DNA of 64,000 nucleotides from the NCBI GenBank assembly GCA_958295665.1, contig OY282560.1, positions 261,277,368-261,341,367 on the forward strand. The letters are read 5' to 3'. Positions 23,440 to 35,419 of this stretch are shown here, in pieces. The translations under genes and the position numbers were made by a program. Below the pieces are notes generated by a model. The model was not told where the DNA came from. It did not search any database and worked only from the letters and a program-made list of their open reading frames with translations. This DNA comes from Tipula vernalis. Its lineage: Eukaryota > Arthropoda > Insecta > Diptera > Tipulidae. Position 1 is the stretch's first letter. Each line of letters starts with the position of its first letter.

Positions 23440-24800
23440 TATCGGGAGCACATTGGGAATTTCTATTGAAATCATCACTATGAGGAGTTAAAATATGAAA
23501 CGGAAGAAATACAAGCAACTGCTGTTATTGTCAAAACCAAAAGTAGTTTTATTTGTAATGCTAGTATTTACTGCCCACCGATGCACTCAAATTAGGAAAA
23601 CGATTTGTACTTGGAGAAGACTTTAATGCAAAAAATGTCCACTGGAAATCCAGATTAACAACGACTAAGAGTAAAGAACTCCTAAAAGCTATCAGAAAAT
23701 GCAGTTGTAAAGCCCTCTAAATTGGAAAATCAACCTACTGGCCTACTGATCCAAATAAAATACCAGTTCTGATTGATTTCTTCATAATAAAGAACATATT
23801 TGTAAATTATGTACAAGTAGATGAAAGCCATGACTTAAACTCTGATCATTCACCAATACTTCTACCGTTAAGTGAAAAAATCATTCAGAAAGAAAGAAAC
23901 CCATCCCTAGTAAATAATCACACTAATTGGGCAGCCTTAGACTATCGCTAGAAGAAAAAATTAACTTAATGGTCCCATTAAAGACTGAAGAACAATTAGA
24001 CAAAGAAGTTCAGAAATTTGTAAACGATATACAGTAAACGATATACAGCGAGAAGAGCATTCTTTTTGGAAAGCAACCAAAAGAAATAAAAGACCAATAA
24101 TGCAGAATCCCCCTAATAAGATTAGCAGGTGAGAAATGGGCTAGAAATAATGAGAACAAAGCTCGAGAATTTGCTAAACAACTCGAAATATATTCCAGCC
24201 ACATAAAGACCAAACGTTGGAAGCCGAGATAATAACTGAACAAGCTGTGCAAGAAAGTAAAGAAATCCTACCCACAACACCAAAAGAAGTCATGCGTGAG
24301 ATAAAAGCTAATATGAATATGAAAAAAACCTCCCGGGTACGATCTTATCACTGCAGAAATCTTAAAAGAACTACCAAGGAAAGCTCTGATGAAGCTCACT
24401 AGTCTTATAAATGCAGCATTTAGAATCAAATGTTTACCAAGCTTATGGAAAATTGAAGAAGTAATTATGATCCCAAAACCTGGGAAACCACCACACATAA
24501 CATCGTCTTATAGGCCAATTTCGCTATTGCCAGTCATGTCCAAACTCTTTGAGAAGCTTCTGGTAAAAAGATTAAATCCGATAATCGAGAGTAAAAACTT
24601 GATCCCAAATCATCAGTTCGGTTTTCGCAACCAACACTCAACAATTGATTAAGTACACAGAATAACCAGTATAATTGAGAAAGCATTAAAGGAGAAAAAA
24701 GTCTGTTCAACAGTATTTCTAGACGTTGCACAAGCATTTGATAATGTGTCAACCACAAGTTAAGAAATCTTCTACCAATGCAATTTGATAAGAATGTTTC
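23440..24800 (+). pseudogene. Jockey-like LINE, endonuclease and partial reverse transcriptase
   Basis: The endonuclease domain is visible from about 23480: ATAVIVKTKSSFICNASIYC, then (frame change) GKRFVLGEDFNAKNVHWKS with the GDFNA motif as EDFNA, and later SHDLNSDHSPIL, the conserved SDHxP box with catalytic residues. The linker contains several stops and a 14-bp tandem duplication (gtaaacgatataca, 24017-24047). The reverse transcriptase begins near 24330 and is clear in 24389-24652: WKIEEVIMIPKPGKPP, SYRPISLLPVMSKLFEKLL, NHQFGFRNQHST. It continues past a stop as VFLDVAQAFDNVS. The order and motifs fit the Jockey clade. The element is lost after the first catalytic aspartate, just upstream of the next relic. 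Confidence 0.85.
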
Positions 24801-24839
24801 TAAATGAGATAATATTTTTATTGCTGGGTTTATAAAATC

Positions 24840-25712
24840 TCAGAATCTAAAAACTTTGGAAATGACGCTTGCTTAGCTCATTTAATAAATGAAATAAGCG
24901 AGATGGAATGCAAATGGAATGACTACAAGTGAGATGAAAACTTTTATTCTTTTGTTTCCACTTATGATAGGGGATTTGATTACTGAAAACGATATTGTTT
25001 GGCAATTTTACCTTCTTCTTTTAAAAATAATTGAGTTACTTCTCAGACGAAGCTTAACAAAGGATGATATAACGGTAATGCGACAGTTCATATGTGAGCA
25101 TAATACAAGTTATGTAGAACTATTCGCGGACACGCTTAAACAAAAGCACCACATATAAGTGCACTATCTGTTGTAGAATTTTCCGGTCCACCTAGGCATT
25201 TTCAGTGCTTTAGGTTCGAAGCTAAGCATAAAGAAATGAAAACCTATGCAAACGTCATAGCGTCTAGAAAAAATATTTTGTTAAGCTTAGCAAAAAAAAA
25301 AGTAATGCGAAATCTTCGCTCTCTTTAATGTCACCAAATGAAAATAGTTTGGTATTTAAAGATAATTACCGCATTGAAAATAAAAATATAAATTTATTAT
25401 TCAACAAAACTAAAATTAAACAACAAGATGTAATTGCTTTAAGCAAAATAAATTTCAAAGGAACTAACAAAAATGGGTTGATTCTTTCATTGTTTAAGTC
25501 ATCGCTAGGTTTATTTGAAATAGAAGAGATATTTGTTTTGAAAGAAACTTTCGAAATATTTCTGCTGGTTAATGAGCTTTTGGTGAATTCGTTTAGTTCA
25601 CATTTTGACGCATATGAATTACATAGTCCCAAAATTTTTATGCCGAAAAATTATTCTTTGAAATTACAGATTTTAATTGCTTGCCCACCAACATTCATTG
25701 TACTGTAAAACG
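24840..25712 (+). pseudogene. relic of an unnamed repeat-encoded protein family
   Basis: Open pieces read in order: NFGNDACLAHLINEISEME (about 24850), then 24919-25158 with MIGDLITENDIVWQFYLLLL and a QKHHI end. A frameshifted piece then recalls a RFEAKHKE motif (about 25215-25240). Frame 25328-25708 begins MSPNENSLVFKDNYRIENKN and ends with an ICELL-like strand and HFDAYELHSPKIF. I recall widespread uncharacterised animal proteins with this order of blocks (GD-x-W-x-LLL, LKPKHH, RFEAKH, HAYE), usually encoded in repeats, but cannot name the superfamily. It is broken by at least two frameshifts and adjoins a LINE fragment. Confidence 0.55.
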
Positions 25713-26867
25713 AAAGCTGATGATTAAATTAAAAGAATACTGGTAATTTATAATGCTTAACTAAGTTTTTATTTCTTAATTTTATTTTTTATAAATACTA
25801 ACATTTTGCAAATCTGTATTAAGTATCTAACATTTAATATAGTTGGTAACCAATAACCTAGTAACTTAATCTATTCCGCGATTGAACAAAATAACAGAAA
25901 ACGATCAAGTAATAACTTATCAATTACTTTCAATGGAAGATGAAAACGAATATTATTTGATTCAAAACTATAATGTACCGATGAATACCAAGGAATCAGA
26001 TCAAATGACCCAGCCACATATCGATGCATCTACGGGATCTACAATAGAATGTTCATTGACACCTGTTTTTATTTCTTGAAGCCTAACTTGTGGTTGTACA
26101 ATAACGTACCGCAGAATTTCAAAATCGGCCATAATTAAGGTAAGAAATGTAATACGGCAGATAAATATCCAGTAGATTTGGCGAATTAAATGAAAATACG
26201 ATTTTCACCTCTTGGTTTAACAAAATTTTTTATTTATATATTTAATTATATAAGATCGATGTTGTCGCTTCCACGGATGATGAAAAAAGAGGGCGAATGA
26301 CTTGCTGAATTTTAGTTTGTCAAAAACTATGCTATAATATCTCTTGATGTACATAAAATTATTCACCCGACCAATTATAGCGCGGACTTTAAAGTTATTA
26401 CATATTTCAAATTATAAATTGCTAATTTACCGTAACAATAATTATAAATTCATCTTAATAATCTATTACATAATTGTTACATATTTGTATATAGCTATTT
26501 TGACAGCTAATAAAGTTTTGATTTCAAAGTGCAGTGAAAATAAAGTGGTCAAATAATATAATAATTACTCTAAAAATTAAATAAAGTATAGTGCAAATTC
26601 ATGGAACTATTGATTTGAGATAATAAGGATGTAAAAAAGGTGTTAAATACTATTAATGGTCTTTTCTATTTAAGCTAATTTGGAACAGCTGATATCAACA
26701 AATACAACAATTTAACATATAATATAAATGTGTTAGTGTTCCAAAAAGAAATTTAAGATATACAATAAAAATTAATTAATTACTAATTGTAAATGAAATG
26801 AAATTGTTTTAATTCAAATTAAATAGTTTTGTGATGATGGTCAGTATTGCGTTGTGTTGCTTTGGAA
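25713..26867. other. AT-rich stretch with one small open frame
   Basis: A 65-codon frame at 25882-26079 (ENDQVITYQLLSMEDENEYY) lies between the two repeat-family relics in the same orientation and could be part of the same element, for example an acidic N-terminal exon. No motif supports a function. Confidence 0.3.
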
Positions 26868-27660
26868 CAATACCAAAGGAGAAGTGTGACACAAAAGAAT
26901 TATTGGAAACATGGAATCTAAGCATTCTCTTTCCAACATTTTGTGGTAAATTGTCAAAAAATAGTATTCTTGCTGTTATATAATTCTTTAGTTTACTAAT
27001 AGTTTTTTTTTTATGACGAATTAATTAATTTAAATGTCATCCGGAATATGAGCGACCGATACATACAAAAATTTGTCAACAAGAACAACTTAAAAATAGG
27101 AGCGAAAGTAATTCTTGAATCCAAAATTAAGGCATACCAAATATTGGAAACAACAGAGGTAGCTCATGCTCCGTTGCAAATTGAAAACGATAAATACCAA
27201 AAAGATGAAAACTCCAATACTTGCGATACGCACAATTGCTGTTCTCTTTTTTTTTGTTTATATGTGGTCGTAGCTGTACATTCTTTTTTTGATTGCATAG
27301 CTTGCTAGTACTAATTACAACCATCATTGAAGGCACTAACAACAAAAAATTGAGAACTCGCAGAGAAGCTTTCTCACTGTTGGGAATACCCTAGGAGAAC
27401 GCGAAGAAGAAATCATACATACGGCGAAACAAGAACAAGATTCCAATTCAACCGCTTATTTTAATCACTGGCATTACGCTCGAGCCAAAAGACTTTTTAA
27501 TATATTTGGACGGGATCAAATATGTTTTGAACTCTTTTGTCGAAGCAATTGATATTTGTTGCAAAATATTTAATTTTCTCGAATTACAATATCCTCTAGA
27601 GAGTCTCATTTAGTACGGACATTTATTCAAAAATATTTTTATTCAATCAATAGTGTACTT
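26868..27660 (+). pseudogene. decayed SAM-domain-like and associated repeat protein
   Basis: A piece near 26890 (KELLETWNLSILFPTF) resembles the first helices of SAM domains found in insect repeat-encoded proteins. A frame at 27048-27308 (SDRYIQKFVNKNNLKIGAKV) follows. Near 27452 a well-kept stretch reads ILITGITLEPKDFLIYLDGI and then KYVLNSFVEAIDICCKIFNF, ending LELQYPLESLI before a stop. I recall the last block from uncharacterised insect proteins of repeat origin. The frames are not continuous, so this is a relic. It may belong with 24840-25712. Confidence 0.45.
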
Positions 27661-27853
27661 ATGAGAAACTTAATGTGAATGTAAATTGTTTAATTTCGGA
27701 ACTTAAATAGGGAACTATATAACTACTTAAACTTGGATTTTGTTGAGGTTTTTAGTGAATTTATACCTAACTATAAAATTTACACTAAATTTGAAATAAA
27801 GACATGGAATAAAACATAAACCTGTTGTTCGTTTTTTACCATCAAATAAATAA

Positions 27854-28023
<170 letters not shown>

Positions 28024-28162
28024 CTGTGTGGTTTTTGTTAATATTTGTTGGTATAAATTAGTGTTTAAATTAATATTTCAGTTAGTTTAACTTGTAAAGT
28101 TCTATTTAAATCATTTGCTTATTTAAATAACATCAAAAGTATTTCAAATAATAAGTGTAATA

Positions 28163-28477
28163 ATGGTTGGGTACAAAAAGTGTTGTAAGCCGTTTCCTGA
28201 GTTGCAATGTTCTAAATGTTTAAGAAATGTTAATGATTATATTAAAATTCGTTTGCCGCGCTCGATTCATGTAACTGAAAATTCATCGATTTGTACATCA
28301 TGTTATTACCGGGTGACTAATAAACGTCAAAAAGTTGAAAATGAGGTATCACCGGTTAATAATTCATTAAATTCACCTGTTACTCCGGAGACATCATCAA
28401 CAGTCAATGACGAGAATATTTCGAGTATGTGTGAAAGTGAAGAATACCTAATAAAAAGTGCTCTCGTTCGTTTATAA
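28163..28477 (+). CDS. small Cys-rich putative zinc-binding ORF
   Basis: 104 codons starting MVGYKKCCKPFPELQCSKCL. Cysteines occur as CC, C-x2-C and later ICTSCYY, a spacing that could bind zinc, followed by a low-complexity Ser/Thr/Asn/Glu-rich tail and a stop. ATG context is acceptable and the codons are less AT-biased than the flanks. It lies just downstream of the SAM-like relic in the same direction and could be the N-terminal DNA-binding part of a transposon protein. I do not recognise the family and have no functional evidence. Confidence 0.4.
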   Translation: MVGYKKCCKPFPELQCSKCLRNVNDYIKIRLPRSIHVTENSSICTSCYYRVTNKRQKVENEVSPVNNSLNSPVTPETSSTVNDENISSMCESEEYLIKSALVRL

Positions 28478-31400
28478 AAAATATTCAAATAGTGAAGATT
28501 ATATAACATGTAAATTTTAACCGTATAAATATCTTTAAATTTCTATCCTTGTTTCGTAATAAATTTTTTTACTGTCAATATTTTTTATTTTAAATTTAAT
28601 TTTAAATCACAAAAACGAGTGAAAAAATTAACCTGGAAAAATTAAATAAAATCGAGTTGTAAGAGGACCAAAAATCTACCATTCGATTTTTGAAATTTTC
28701 AAAATAGGTAGAGTCATACTTAAACGTATTTTGCACGAAAACGAAAAATTTTGCTAGCGCAAGTTTTTAGTATGTTCAATAGAATTAAAGGACGTAAAAT
28801 AAAAAAAAAAAAACTGGACGATCATTGAGAAAATTCAAAAATAAAATTTTGGCGGGAAATTTGAAAATATAAAGAAATTAAAGAACTTAACTTACCTTTA
28901 AAACGAGCCCTATATCATAAATATCGGATATTTATTTTGCCCTTTATAGCCATAAACACAACATCATGTTCATCATTTTTCTCAAAATTTGACACCCTGT
29001 ATTTTAAACAACAACAACAACAAAAAAATCACGTTCTACAAATTTTTTTTTTTAACCAAGACTACAAATTCAAAACATAAAAATCATAAAATTAAAACAT
29101 GACTTCCAAAAATTTGTGATTTGACGTATTTTTCACCATATCACGGATTCCGCGTTTCGCACAGTGACATGTTTCAATTTGTATAAGTGTTTTATAACTG
29201 TGCAGTAAGGTTTTATAAATTTTGTCAATAACTATGAAACCCTAGATTTTATTTCGGCAGATTGAATCTAACATAGAATAAACAAAATGAGATATGTAAA
29301 CAAATGTACGTTACGTACGCGTGACAAAATTGATATGGAACTAATGGAATTGGTGATATATAGTATATATGTATATAATATTAAAATGTATACATGCCAA
29401 TTCAATTGATTATTTAATCCAATCAACAAAATAACTTTTTTAATTTTTATTTGATTTGACGAAGTTAATTATTTAATTTTATAATTAAAGTTAAATTTAT
29501 TTGATTTTATAATTTTTTTAGTAAATTATCAATTTGAATAAAAGTAATCATAATGGCCACCTACTTTCATTGACGCTATTTTAAAGGTTTTATCTTCGAT
29601 TTAAATATAAATTTTTTTCAAATTAACTTCTTTATTAGACTCGAAAGTCTATTAACTAGCGGACAGAGGAACCAGCGCATGCAGATATTTTATTATAATT
29701 AGACTAAATTCAATTCATAAATCATTTGCGTGATATTTTTGTTCCTACAATATAAATAAGTTATTCCTAGTTTGTATTCTAAAATCAAACTCAATGTCCC
29801 TTAGTACAGTAGTAGAGAAATTTAGCAGAAATTGACCCTAAAAGAAAATTTGAGTGCACCATTTTTCTTTACGGTCGACTTCCTTATTAATTGCATTATG
29901 TACTTTGTTTACAAACACTGGGTAGTTTATCTACTAGATTTGTATAGTAGAATCCATTGTTTTCTGTTTATATTGAAGCATTTTTTTTATAAATATAAAT
30001 AAATATAGAATATGCCTTACAAAGGAAAGGCGCTGATATATTCATTGCGGTTTATTTCTCCTTGACTGATTAGCCAAACAAGGTTAACTTCTAGGTATAA
30101 ACCTGATTATTTGACATGTTTTATAATCGCGTTTCTCTTTTGTCCGACTGTGTTCGACCACTTTTAGGTCATCACGTTTCACAGCTATGATAACACATAA
30201 AATGTTTTTTTTTATTTACAATAAATTACAAAATACCCAGCAACTACACTACCCTCTTTGTATACCCAGATCACTGCTTAACCGACCAGAATATAAAATA
30301 AAATCTCCATAATTTATTTTATTTCTTATAATTCTGTTTCGCTGTTTTCTTCATCGCAACAGATCTCACAAAATAGGAAATGACATTTTTAATTGACATA
30401 AAATTGATACAATTCAAAGATATATTGTTTCACATCGCTTATAATAAATAAATAAATAAGAAAAATACGAACGAAAAATAAAAAGTCATAAATCCTTGAT
30501 TGACGTAAAAATGATCGATCATTTTGCAAAAAAATTCGTATATCGACTTATGAAATACCTAAATCTGAGACGGCCGACATTTAATTTTTATAAGGGGGAA
30601 CGATATTTTGACGAAACGACTTACCGCACACATATGTCTTATTACCATTAAATCATATAAAACCAATTTTTAATGACAAGAACATTCCATAACATTTCTG
30701 TTCGATTTTTAATCATCACAAAAAAAATATTTTATTGGTTTTGTTAATTGAATACAAATTTGAGTGAATTAATGATCGATTTTATTATAGCTCACAATTT
30801 TATAATTTGTTACTCGTCTCTGCGCACACAGACAGTTACAAGATTATAAACATAAGCATTAATGTGAATCGACCAGGACAGGTTCTAAATAAATAATAAT
30901 AGGTAATTAATTTCGTTTGCTACAATATAGTGCGGAAATCATAACCAAAAATTTAATGGGATCAATAATTATATTAGTTCCTCTATATTATGTTTATGAA
31001 ATAATTACAATTACTTTTAAAATTTAATATTAAATTTATGGTTATTTTGTTGCTGTAAATTTCAATTATAAATTTCATTAAAATTCTTTTATATACTTCC
31101 CTATACCAGATATTTTACAATAACTCAAAAATCAGTTTTTATTGAAAACTAATATACAATAATAATGAAAAATCTATAAAATAATGTAGTAATGTATATA
31201 AATGTGTAGATATAAAGGTAAACTATGATATTATAAAAAAAAAAAATCAAATTGAAATTGAAACAATTTAAATTATAAATTATTCAAATTTTTTTTTTAC
31301 ATTTAATGGATTTTATTTTAAATAAATTTAAAATATAATTAGCTAATCGAATGTTATACGTGGATATAGTCAAATGTCAAATGATTGGAGAAACATCTAA

Positions 31401-32077
31401 CTTGCTTGGTTGGGGCAAGGGGGTCTTTAATGTCCTTACATTAAGCTGTAGTCAAATAAGCAAAGCAAGGCTAAAAGGTGCATTTTATATAGATCATCAG
31501 CAGTTCTATCTGAATACTTACGTTATTCAAAGCGCTGTTTCACAAAAAAACTTATCAACTTTTGAATTCATTTTAGCGAAAAGATTGTTTGCTTATGATT
31601 CTGTTCCATAGAAGTGCTAAATAAATGACAAGTGATAAGAGAAAACCTAATTATCAATAATACGGAAACCTGCATGCAGTGCATCAGTGCATGGGGTAGT
31701 AACATCTTTAGTTGGCTGGTTCGTACAAAGGACAGTGAAAATAATAGTTGAAACAAAAAATATAACGGCTATGGGGTTTTCGACAAAATCAGAAAAATAA
31801 CAAAACATGGCGGTACAAAATATGTCGAAATAAGAAAAAATTGTGCATAATAAAACAGTTAGCAAAAGTAATGTAAGACTTATTAAAAAGTTTCGTTAAA
31901 AAAAAAAAAAATAAAAATTGAATAAAAGTTTTCTTTTTAATTACTAAGGGCAAGTATATAATGAAATAATTTATAAATGAAGAGTTAATCAGAGCATTTA
32001 ACGTGTTTATTTTAGTTAGCTTATTTTTTATTTTGAGATGTCGCAAAAATAAGGCCTATATGATTAGTTAAGCTACC
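28478..32077. other. long AT-rich stretch, no gene recognised
   Basis: An 86-codon plus-strand frame at 31351-31611 (CQMIGETSNLLGWGKGVFNV) has a normal amino-acid mix but no recognisable domain. The rest is AT-rich with many homopolymers. Confidence 0.35.
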
Positions 32078-32345
32078 CGTGCTTATGATAAGGGCGTTCA
32101 AATAAAATTACCTTTATTTAAATACGATGACCAAGACCCATTTGTTATTGATGATGAAACGCATGTTTTACAAATTTCAAATTTTGAGATTCACTTTATT
32201 AAGGCCGGATTACAGAGATGTTTTAGGAATGCGGCATATATGGGCAGTTAGCTTATGATAACCGTCATTTGAATACGATGACCAAAACTCATTTGTTATT
32301 TATGATGAAACGTTTTTTTGGAATATTTGAAATTTTGTGGTTACC
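32078..32345 (+). repeat. direct repeat, two diverged copies
   Basis: The unit containing gcttatgataa and then atacgatgaccaagacccat..tatgatgaaacg is present at 32078-32180 and again at 32248-32340. The first copy can be read as an open frame, KLPLFKYDDQDPFVIDDET, that the second has lost. Confidence 0.65.
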
Positions 32346-32458
32346 TAATTTTATTAGGGATTGGCATAACAGAAGAAGAATGTATCAATCCGGTAATTAT
32401 ATTTTATTGCAAAGAATAAAGAAATCATTGAAAAAGCAAACCAACTAATAACGCGTAA

Positions 32459-32620
32459 ATGTCGCCGTATGTAGACATATATGTCGCATATTTTCGAGCT
32501 CATTCGTAGCACATTGACAAAAATGGGGTAGATCAACATAAAAATGATCTTCCCCATTTTTCACAATGTGTTACGAATGAGCTCGAAAATATGCGACGTA
32601 TATGGCTACATACGGCGCAT
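32459..32620. repeat. 162-bp near-perfect palindrome
   Basis: The left arm 32459-32528 (begins atgtcgccgtatgtagacat, ends caaaaatgggg) pairs with the right arm 32552-32620 (begins ccccatttttcaca, ends catacggcgcat) at roughly nine bases in ten. The loop 32529-32551 contains a short gatc..gatc stem. No coding capacity. It is typical of fold-back MITEs, but no target duplication was identified. Confidence 0.85.
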
Positions 32621-32675
32621 ATGTCTACATAAAAATGATATCTTTGTAGTTAAAGCAATACTTTTCTTAAGTCAA

Positions 32676-33246
32676 ATGCCCGATTTAGATGAAGAAAAAT
32701 GTTTGCCTTGCAAAAAAAGAAGAAATTAGTATATTACAATTTTCGTTTGAATGACAAGAACAAAACATAAACATGTAAAATTATGTTAGCATTTTTTTTT
32801 TGTTTTTTTTACCAATTGTTACTATAAAAATATTAAAAATAAATGTGATACTACAGACTATACCCGACCCGACTATATTTTTGGATATTTTATAGTAACA
32901 AACAAACACAAACACAATAAAAGTATATTATGAAAACCTATACGATGACCAGAAGTCAAATGTTATAGTAGAAAAAATCAAATAAATAGCAGTTTTCCCA
33001 ATTTTATTTTTGTCACTACCAATTTTATTTATTGTTATAAATTTTATTTTTGTCACACTTCTGTAAATGTCAAAAAATATAATATCCAATTATATTATAG
33101 CATCGCCAAAAAATTATAGCATCGCCATTTTGGTTTACATAGTTCTTTCTCATTTTCACTAATGGATATTTTTTTATTGTGTCCAGCTCTATGCAAGGCA
33201 AACATTTTTTGCAAGGCAAACATTTGTCTTCATCTAATTCGGGCAT
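32676..33246. repeat. inverted repeat pair with 42-bp arms
   Basis: 32676-32717 (atgcccgatttagatgaaga.. to ttgcaaaaaa) and 33205-33246 are inverse copies with 40 of 42 matches, separated by about 490 bp. Read as protein, both arms give MPDLDEEKCLPCKK or a conservative variant, so the repeat may come from coding sequence. The right arm abuts the next inverted repeat at 33247. Confidence 0.8.
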
Positions 33247-33906
33247 AAAGCCTGAATTCCATTGCGAATAAAAGTTTGTCAGTCAAAATAAAGGGAGATA
33301 AAAATATAAAATCGGTGGTTGTGTGAAAGAAACACAAAACGAAGTCAGTCAAGATTTTACTTACATCAAATGTGTGTTTGTATTAGTGGATCGCCATAAT
33401 TATGGTCAAAAATTATCAAAATCGAGGTCATTTTATGGTTATCCAACTAATATACGCACGAACGCAAATTTTTTTCCGCACACTAAGATAATTAAAAGTT
33501 TGTTATTTTTATGGTAAGTGTCATACATTTTTTTGGTGGTTGCTTCTAAAATAGCTGTGATAATAAAAAATATAAAGTTTGTGTACAGTTAAATTGTGAT
33601 AAATTGGGATCAATTGTGATAATATCGCTAAATACTATTATTGGCAATTTAATAAAGTAATGGTTTTTTTTTTTAAATAATTTATTGGTGGTGAAAAAGC
33701 CAAATTAAAACTCCAAGGGATAACCAAAAATTATTTTATTTTAATTTTTTTTTTTGCTGTCGCTGTCAAAATTTATCAAGATATTTGTGCTATACAAAAA
33801 ATAAAAAAAAACATGCTTTATCTTTGTCACTCCAATGGATTTTTTTTTTGTCTTCTTTCGACTTGAAGTCAGTTCAGTCAATTATTCACAGTGGAATTCA
33901 GGCTTT
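33247..33906. repeat. element bounded by 23-bp inverted repeats
   Basis: aaagcctgaattccattgcg at 33247-33269 is matched inversely at 33884-33906 (21 of 23). The 660-bp span holds a 64-codon open frame without resemblance (33323-33517) and AT-rich sequence. It looks like a non-autonomous DNA element; no target duplication could be assigned. Confidence 0.6.
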
Positions 33907-33929
33907 ACGTAGCACATTCTATACGATTT

Positions 33930-34146
33930 TTCATTCCACACATGGTTGCCTAGGCGATAGTTCCCGAATATATCGATAAAAGTATACTATTCCAGTATAA
34001 TGAAATGCGAATTACATAGTAGGCCGCGTACAAAAATATAAAGTTATTGTTATTTATATGTGTGTCAAACAAAAATCTGGAAATTCATATCATTATTATA
34101 AGTAACGCGGAATCGTTTAGATTAAAACTGCATAATTATTTTAATT
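33930..34146. repeat. possible left end of tyrosine recombinase copy 2
   Basis: 33947-33968 (gcctaggcgatagttcccga) resembles pieces of the hairpin upstream of copy 1 (aggcgatag) and of the palindromes downstream of it (ggcctaggcc, attcccgg). Nearby, agtatactattccagtat and gaaatgcgaattacatagta (33978-34021) resemble the right arm of that hairpin (gggaatgc..gaattgtacatacta). The similarity is degenerate. Confidence 0.4.
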
Positions 34147-35060
34147 ATGGATAATGAAAGTGAATTTGGCTGTGCACCACCCAATATAAAAGAAGCTGCC
34201 AATAGTTTATGTTCCGATTTGATACCTAAAATAGCACAAGCTAATGTATAAGCATATATAATTTGTTTATTGGTTGGCCAAAAAAGCAAACCACGACATC
34301 ATTTTCCAAAAATATTACTTTGGCCTATTTTGGTGAGCTCACAAACAAATTAAAACCTTCGACTTTATGGACTCAATATTCTATACCAAGAATAACTCTT
34401 AATATAAACCACAATGTGGATATTGCTACGTAAAATAAACTAAAAGCGTTTTTAAAGCGAAAATCAAATGGATATCAACCGAAAATTCGGACATTTTGAC
34501 ATCAAGGGAAATTCACAAATTTATAAAAGCAGCTCCAAATGATAAGTATTTACTGGCAAAAGTATGTCGATCTTAAAATAATTAAAATAAAATATAATTA
34601 ATAAAAACTTTTTGTATAGGTCGCGTTAGTTATGGGTGCATGTCGCAGGGATGAGCTGTACAATATGAAAACTACAGATTGTAATGATTTAGGTTCAGCA
34701 GTATTGGTGGACGTTTCGAAAACCGAAACAAAAGTTGCCCGAAAATTTACTGTAACGGGACAATTTTACGACATTTTTCAAAAATACGTAAACCTGCGCC
34801 CGAAAAATAATAAGCATTGCAGTTTCTTTTTGAACTACCAGAAAGGGAAATGTACCGTACAAAAAGTCGGTATCAATAAACTTGGAACTTTGGGAAATCA
34901 GATTGCTTCTTACTTAAACCTTCCAAATCCACAACTGTATGCCGGCCACTGTTCCCGCAGAGCTTAAAACGGCACGGTGTTTGGAAATCTACAACGGTTG
35001 CAGAAGGATACATCGATAAGTCCTTAACAACAACTGTTCAAATATTTAGGTTCATTTTAC
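34147..35060 (+). pseudogene. Crypton-like tyrosine recombinase, copy 2
   Basis: It starts MDNESEFGCAPPNIKEAANS, parallel to copy 1, but the core-binding domain is broken by a TAA near 34229 and frameshifts. Exon 1 ends REIHKFIKAAPNDKYLLAK at 34561. The 58-bp intron (34562-34619) is at the same codon boundary as in copy 1. Exon 2 is open from 34620 to 34967: VALVMGACRRDELYNM (catalytic arginine), FQKYVNLRPKNNKHCSFFLN, KVGINKLGTLGNQIASYLNL, and AGHCSRRA (H-x-x-R). About 17 residues are then deleted; after a frame change KRHGVWKSTTVAEGYIDKS brings the nucleophile tyrosine, with the GGW tryptophan block altered to GVW. The two copies differ at many positions, so they are old or different subfamilies. 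Inactive. Confidence 0.85.
34562..34619 (+). other. intron of tyrosine recombinase copy 2
   Basis: 58 bp, donor gtatgt, acceptor tttgtatag, phase 0, directly before the VALVMGACRRDEL exon. It matches the position of the 128-bp intron in copy 1. Confidence 0.75.
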
Positions 35061-35104
35061 AAAATAAAATACAAATTAAAATTATTTGGTCTTTTAATGT
35101 ATAT

Positions 35105-35285
35105 ACAAGTAAAGGCGTAGTATAGTTATTGTTTTAAGTTTTTCAGGTCTTTCTTTAAATTTTTTAATTTTTAATTAAATATATTTATTAATTTAAAAAT
35201 TTATTTCGATTTTCAAGGCCGTTCTGAATGTTAACAAATTTTATTTTCTCTTTTATTTTTCGCGATTCAAAATTTTGTCCCCGAT
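35105..35285. repeat. left inverted repeat of Penelope-like element
   Basis: ttttcaaggccgttctgaat and the 120 or so bases around it are matched inversely at 36222-36400. Alignment includes ctttttaatttttaattaaa-like sequence outside, aaattttatt..cttttattttt..gattcaaaatt inside, with one roughly 30-bp gap. Confidence 0.75.
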
Positions 35286-35334
35286 GAGTTAAATAGGTTT
35301 GTATCTTATCTAAATTGAATGTCATCAACATATT

Positions 35335-35350
35335 TATATATAAAAGTCGG
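35335..35350 (+). promoter_or_regulatory. possible TATA box of the Penelope-like element
   Basis: tatatataaaag lies just inside the left repeat and about 200 bp upstream of the coding remnant. In AT-rich DNA this could be chance. Confidence 0.25.
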
Positions 35351-35419
35351 TTGATTTTCTATTCTATCTCATTTAACTCTTTTAACAATAAACTAAATTT
35401 TACTATTGAAAAAGAAAAT

